From: JAICYJ01 sp035695105
GTDB lineage: Bacteria; Actinomycetota; Thermoleophilia; Gaiellales; JAICJC01
Direction of reading: 5' to 3'
DNA: 64,000 bases
Assembly (NCBI GenBank): GCA_035695105.1
Contig: DASSEV010000004.1
Location: 68,846-132,845 of the forward strand
Shown here: in pieces, positions 60,048 to 64,000 of the stretch
Layout of the letters: every line of letters begins with the position of its first letter
Numbering within the stretch: the first letter of the stretch is position 1
Notes under the pieces: model-generated
Databases searched by the model: none
The model's input: the letters and a program-made list of their open reading frames with translations, nothing else
Told to the model about the DNA's origin: nothing
Made by a program: the position numbers and the translations under genes

Positions 60048-62213
60048 GAACAACTCGGCGATGATCGCCGCCGCCCTCGCCGCCCCGTCCTCGGGCACCG
60101 GCAGGTAGTCGACCTCGCGGCCGACCTCCTCGGCGATCGCCTGCGCCAGGTCGTCGGCCGTCGTCTGCGCGAAGTCCATCCGCCGTCCGGCGCCGTGCCG
60201 CTGCAGCCGGTGGTGCACGTGCACGTTCTGCTCGAAGTGCTGTGCCAGCGGGAAGTAGATGAACGGCCGGCCGTTCGCGGCCAGCTCCATCGTGGTCGAC
60301 AGGCCGCCGTGCGAGATCGCGAGGTCGGACGCCGCCAGCCAGCGGCCCAGCTCGTGGACGTAGCCGTGCACCTCGAGCCCCTCGGCCGCCGGGATCGAGG
60401 CGGGATCGATCCGCGGCCCCGTGACCAGGATCATCCGCAGCTCCGGCACCCGGTCGCGTGCCGCAGGGAACGCCTCGACGGCGCGGCGCAACAGATCCGT
60501 GCACACCGCCGACCCGCCCGGCGCGACGATGCACACCCGCTCGTCCGCTCCGAAGCCGAGCTCGCGCCGCAGCTGCTCCCGGTCCTCCAGCCGCCCCGGC
60601 ACGAACCCGGTGACGTAGCCCGAGAACCGGAACCGCTCCTGCGTCCAGGCGCGGATGTCAGGCAGGCCCGGCCCCAGCGTCCCCGGCACGATGTCGTCGG
60701 GGTCGCCGACGAAGATCGACCGGTCGCGCAGCCGCGGATGGCGGGCGACGTGCTCGACCATCTGCGCGTTCGTGTCGGCGGCGAGAAAAGCCTCGCGCTC
60801 GCCGCCGTCGGGCATCGGCATGACACCGACGAAGTCGGTCATCCACACGTACGGCGCCGTCTTCAGCTCCGGGTTCTCGTGCAGGAAGTAGTCGAGCTCC
60901 CACGCCTCGTCGGCGATCCAGAGGTCGAACCGCTGCTCGCGCACCAGGTCGTTGAACACCATGAAGTTCGCGACGAACACCTCGTCCAGGTGCCGCAGCA
61001 TCTGGAAGGCGTGCAGCTCGTGCGCCCGGCCGCGGGCGTCGACGACGGCCGCCTCGGGCGCGAGCTCTGCGCTCGCCGGGTGCACCCGCTCGCCGGATGC
61101 CTCGAGCAGCGTTGTCAGCGGAGGCTGCGCCAGCCACTCGATCTCGAGCCGTGGCTCCAGGCGGCGCAGCTCGCGGGCGATCTCGACGTCGCGCCAGGCA
61201 TGGCCGAGGCCGATCGGCGACGACACGAACAGCGCCCGGCGGGGCCGCGCGGGTGCCGGCGTCCACGACCGCGGCGGCGCCGGCGGGACAAACCGCGACG
61301 CGAACTCGTGGATCATCGTATTGATCACCACCGGATGCCGCACGCTGGGCACGTGCCCTGCTCCCTCGAGCGTCACGTGCTCGGCGCCGGTCAGCTCGGC
61401 GAAGGCGAGGCCGCGGCTGAACGGCTGGCAGCGGTCGTCGGTGCCCTGGACGACGAGCACGGGGCAGCGCACCTGGCGGCAGATCGCCTCGATCCCCTCA
61501 CGGTCGCCACCCACCGGCGGCGAGTCCTCGGCCACGAGCATCTCCGCCGTCGTATCCATGGCGAACGCGACCGCATCCTCGATCGCCTTCTCGGAGTGCG
61601 GCTCCGGGAACATCTCGCGGAAGAAGAACTCGAGGAAGTCCCGCTGGTGCTCGAGGATGTGCCGTCGGTTCTGCTTCGCCCACCCCTGGGGGTCCTCGAC
61701 CACCTCGTCCCAGTGCTGCAGCGCCTCGCCACGGTTCGGATGCGCGTCCGTCAGCAGCGGCACGCCCGGGGCGATGGCGAAGATGCCGAGCACGCGGTCG
61801 GGCTGCGAGGCCGCGATCTGCGCCGCCGGGTAGACGCCGTCCCCGCAGAGGCCGACGAGCACCGCCGACGCGGTGTCGGTGGCGTCGAGCACCGTCAGGC
61901 AGTCGGACGCCCACCAGCCCGCCTCCCAGATCCCCTCCGGGTCGGGATGATCCGAGCGGCCGTTTCCGCGGCCGTCGTAGACGATCACCCGGTGGTGACG
62001 GGCGAGGTGGTGCACCTGCGCCTTCCACAGCCGCGAGTGGCTGATCGGGTTGCACGGCAGCAGCACGATCGTCGGGCCGCCGTCGCCGTGCACCTCGTAC
62101 CAGAGCCGCAGCCCGTCCTCGGTGACGGCGTGGCCCGAGCTATCGGGCACGCGGGCGCGGACGTCCGGGTGGACGTCCGCGCCGTGTGCGGGCCTGACGG
62201 CCGTGTCCGTCAC
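60042..62213 (-). CDS. Fused alpha/beta hydrolase and GT1/MurG-like glycosyltransferase
   Basis: 723 residues. The N-terminal 275 or so form an alpha/beta hydrolase: RLWYEVHGDGGPTIVLLPCN, the nucleophile elbow VLVGLCGDGVYPAAQI (a cysteine where serine is usual), the acid in VVQGTDDRCQP and the base in LEGAGHVPSVRHP. The C-terminal 430 residues are a GT-B transferase: FVSSPIGLGHAWRDVEIARE, IVAPGGSAVCTDLLRRA and AISHGGLSTTMELAANGRPF, followed by a Phe-Glu-Gln motif. The frame is continuous with no stop. The GTG at 62213 overlaps the methyltransferase stop as GTGA. Together they suggest tailoring of a small molecule or lipid, which is inference. Confidence 0.83.
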   Translation of the reverse strand: MTDTAVRPAHGADVHPDVRARVPDSSGHAVTEDGLRLWYEVHGDGGPTIVLLPCNPISHSRLWKAQVHHLARHHRVIVYDGRGNGRSDHPDPEGIWEAGWWASDCLTVLDATDTASAVLVGLCGDGVYPAAQIAASQPDRVLGIFAIAPGVPLLTDAHPNRGEALQHWDEVVEDPQGWAKQNRRHILEHQRDFLEFFFREMFPEPHSEKAIEDAVAFAMDTTAEMLVAEDSPPVGGDREGIEAICRQVRCPVLVVQGTDDRCQPFSRGLAFAELTGAEHVTLEGAGHVPSVRHPVVINTMIHEFASRFVPPAPPRSWTPAPARPRRALFVSSPIGLGHAWRDVEIARELRRLEPRLEIEWLAQPPLTTLLEASGERVHPASAELAPEAAVVDARGRAHELHAFQMLRHLDEVFVANFMVFNDLVREQRFDLWIADEAWELDYFLHENPELKTAPYVWMTDFVGVMPMPDGGEREAFLAADTNAQMVEHVARHPRLRDRSIFVGDPDDIVPGTLGPGLPDIRAWTQERFRFSGYVTGFVPGRLEDREQLRRELGFGADERVCIVAPGGSAVCTDLLRRAVEAFPAARDRVPELRMILVTGPRIDPASIPAAEGLEVHGYVHELGRWLAASDLAISHGGLSTTMELAANGRPFIYFPLAQHFEQNVHVHHRLQRHGAGRRMDFAQTTADDLAQAIAEEVGREVDYLPVPEDGAARAAAIIAELFR

Positions 62214-63286
62214 GGACGCGCCTCGAACACCAGGTTGAAGGGCGTCTCGGCAGCGCGGCGGAAGCGGGTGAAGCCGCCCCGCTCGACCACCTCGCGGATC
62301 CGGGCCTCGCCGGCCTGGGCGCCGAGCGCGAGCCCGACCTCCTGCGACAGCGAGGCCGGCGTGCAGAGCAGCGTCGAGAAGGAGTAGTACGCCCTGCCGA
62401 CGGGGTTCAGGTTGTCCTCGATGCGGTCGCCGGCGAACGGCTCGACGATCAGCCAGGTGCCGTCGTCGGCCAGGGACTGGCGGACGTGGCGGGCGGCGCC
62501 GATGGGATCTCCCATGTCGTGCAGGCAGTCGAACATCGTGACGAGGTCGTAGTCGTGGCCAGGATACGCGGCCGCGGGCGACGCGTCGAACGTCGCGCGA
62601 TCGGCGACGCCCGCCTCCTGCGCCCGCTGCCGGGCGGTCTCGATGCCCTCGCGGTGGTAGTCGAACCCGGTGAACGTCGAGTTCGGGAACGCCTGGGCCA
62701 TCAGGATGGTCGAGGCGCCGTGCCCGCAGCCGACGTCCGCAACGCGGGCGCCGCGTTCGAGCTTCTCGACGACGCCGTCCAGCGCGGGCAGCCAGGCGCT
62801 GATCAGGTTGGCGTTGTAGCCGGGGCGGAAGAACCGCTCGCAGCCCTCGTGCACGTCGTGGACGTGCTCGTGCCAGCCGACGCCCTGGCCGCTGCGGGCA
62901 GCCTCCGTGATGTGCGGCGAGTCGTGCACCGAGCCGAGGGCGATCTGGAAGAAGCCCGGCAGGTAGGCGGGGCTGTCCTCCTGCGTCAGCGCGACCGCCT
63001 GCTCGGGCGGCAGCGTGTAGCGCCCGGTCTCGGGGTCGTACTCGACGTAGCCGCCCGCGGCCTGCGCGTTCAGCCACTCGCGCACGTAGCGCTCGGCGGT
63101 GTCGGTGCGCTCGGCCAGCTCGGCCGGCGTGACCGCGCCGGCCCCGGCCATCGCCCGGTACAGCCCGAGGCGGTCGCCCATCACGACCAGCGCCGTGTTC
63201 AGGGTCGCGCCCACCTCCTCAACCGCCTTGAACACGAAGCCGTGGAGCTTGTCGATGTCCAGCGGCCGCTCTTCGATCGTTGCCAT
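62210..63286 (-). CDS. SAM-dependent methyltransferase with winged-helix N-terminus
   Basis: 358 residues. A helical winged-helix domain (residues 20-110, including ELAERTDTAERYVREWLNAQ) precedes the SAM fold: VADVGCGHGASTILMAQAFP is motif I, FTGFDYHREGIETARQRAQE the adjacent strand and DLVTMFDCLHDMGDPIGAAR motif IV. This matches the Rv2258c-like actinobacterial methyltransferases. It is the first gene of an operon with the hydrolase-glycosyltransferase fusion. It should methylate a small molecule in that pathway; substrate unknown. Confidence 0.85.
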   Translation of the reverse strand: MATIEERPLDIDKLHGFVFKAVEEVGATLNTALVVMGDRLGLYRAMAGAGAVTPAELAERTDTAERYVREWLNAQAAGGYVEYDPETGRYTLPPEQAVALTQEDSPAYLPGFFQIALGSVHDSPHITEAARSGQGVGWHEHVHDVHEGCERFFRPGYNANLISAWLPALDGVVEKLERGARVADVGCGHGASTILMAQAFPNSTFTGFDYHREGIETARQRAQEAGVADRATFDASPAAAYPGHDYDLVTMFDCLHDMGDPIGAARHVRQSLADDGTWLIVEPFAGDRIEDNLNPVGRAYYSFSTLLCTPASLSQEVGLALGAQAGEARIREVVERGGFTRFRRAAETPFNLVFEARP

Positions 63287-63382
63287 GGTGAACCTCTCCT
63301 TGGTCGGTGACGATCACGACGGTACGAGCGGTGCGGCGCGCTCGCCTCAGGGGGGCCCCCTGGTCCTGTCAAGATTGGCGCG

Positions 63383-64000
63383 ATGCTGGTCGGCCGCGAC
63401 ACCGAGCAACGCGCCATCCAGTCGCTGCTCGACCGCGCGCGCGGCGGCGAGAGCGGCGTGCTGGCCCTCGTCGGCGAGGCCGGGATCGGGAAGTCGACCC
63501 TGCTCGAGTGGGCCGCCGGTCGGGCCGGCGGCATGGCGGTGCTGCGCGCGCGCGGCGTGCAGTCCGAGGCGCACATCCCGTTCGCCGGGCTGTTCGAGCT
63601 GCTGCGCCCGGCGCTCGGCAGCCTCGACCAGCTGCCCGAGCCGCAGGCGGCCGCGCTCGAGGGCGCGCTGGCGCTGCGGCCGGCCGCGACCCGCGACCGC
63701 CTGGCCGTGGGCGCGGCCACGCTGACGCTGCTCGCGGCCTACGCCGAGCGGGCACCGGTGGCGGTGCTGATCGACGACGCGCACTGGCTGGACGGCTCGA
63801 CGGCCGACGCTCTGCGGTTCGCGCTGCGGCGGCTGCTGGCCGACCCGGTCGCCGTCGTGCTGACGGTGCGTGAGGGCGAGCCGTCGCTGCTCGACGGTAC
63901 CGACCTGCCGCTGCTGACGCTCGGCGGCCTCGACGCGGAGGCGACGGCGGCGCTGCTGCGCGAGCGCGCGCCGGCAGTGGACGCCCGCCGGCTGCACGAC
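63383..64000 (+). CDS. LuxR/MalT-type ATPase regulator, N-terminal part (runs off the window)
   Basis: 206 residues are in view. LVGRDTEQRAIQSLLDRARG opens an AAA-type NTPase with Walker A GEAGIGKSTLLEWAAGR and Walker B VAVLIDDAHWLDGSTADAL. This is the usual N-terminus of large LuxR-family (LAL) regulators, whose helix-turn-helix is at the C-terminus beyond the window. It is divergent from the methyltransferase operon with a gap of about 96 bases, so it may regulate it. Whether it carries a DNA-binding domain cannot be seen. Confidence 0.75.
   Translation, partial: MLVGRDTEQRAIQSLLDRARGGESGVLALVGEAGIGKSTLLEWAAGRAGGMAVLRARGVQSEAHIPFAGLFELLRPALGSLDQLPEPQAAALEGALALRPAATRDRLAVGAATLTLLAAYAERAPVAVLIDDAHWLDGSTADALRFALRRLLADPVAVVLTVREGEPSLLDGTDLPLLTLGGLDAEATAALLRERAPAVDARRLHD

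Noticed and set aside
60195..62387. 730-residue plus-strand frame
   Set aside because: Antisense to the hydrolase-glycosyltransferase fusion, whose motifs are unambiguous.

Overview
The window is GC-rich, tightly packed bacterial chromosome. Coenzyme-F420-type enzymes (an LLM oxidoreductase, a PPOX protein and a broken F420-NADP oxidoreductase-like gene), a PAC2 protein, ECF and STAS regulators and many GTG starts point to Actinomycetota. A deep lineage such as Thermoleophilia would fit, but that is inference. Genes inside operons often overlap by 4 bases as GTGA or ATGA, and several starts below were chosen on that basis.

Layout. 1-4006 is a minus-strand surface-glycan cluster: ABC exporter, sugar-nucleotide epimerase and two GT4 glycosyltransferases. 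4378-7153 is a scarred region. It holds an F420-NADP oxidoreductase-like gene broken by a frameshift and an apparent 180-bp inversion, a truncated membrane-protein fragment, and a 2.1-kb insert bounded by a 48-bp duplication of the 3' part of a tRNA-Met gene. 7167-28652 is mostly housekeeping and accessory metabolism: M42 peptidase, PhoD phosphatase, two PAP2 phosphatases with a diacylglycerol-kinase-like protein, an ArsR regulator beside a split transketolase, GH15, several flavin or F420 oxidoreductases, an ApbE/ferric-reductase-like trio, PilZ, and a PLP decarboxylase fused to a VOC domain. 28710-36523 holds an NlpC/P60 protein and a five-gene sugar ABC importer/kinase operon divergent from a paralogous PfkB kinase gene. 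36516-42305 has a secreted alpha/beta hydrolase, an S53 peptidase, an exosortase-like protein and two broken polysaccharide genes. 42330-47399 has a phased GTCAC operator array upstream of two MFS genes, then two secreted proteins. 47785-64000 contains a 1619-residue cyclase/STAND/WD40 protein, a metallophosphoesterase, a TlpA-like protein, an MFS pump, an ECF sigma factor, a STAS protein, a hydrolase-glycosyltransferase fusion with a methyltransferase, and the start of a large ATPase regulator.

Non-coding structure is the most unusual content. Two elements (45096-45294 and 59790-60047) have perfect 15- and 20-bp terminal inverted repeats and a shared 83-nt core with two adjacent small hairpins. 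Their loops (AGGGA, CGGGA) are identical and their stems differ by compensatory changes. Each overlaps the stop codon of a neighbouring gene. A second family of 33-35 bp palindromes (consensus GGTGAAC..AGTGCC-N-GGCACT..GTTCACC) occurs four times, always just beyond gene ends. The 42330-42569 array has ten GTCAC/GTGAC half-sites, mostly spaced by multiples of 11 bp, inside a 97-bp duplicated promoter module.

Several genes carry single-base frameshifts (4378, 31213, 41251, 41831). They may be real decay or sequencing error. All functional calls come from reading motifs in the sequence; no database search was run.
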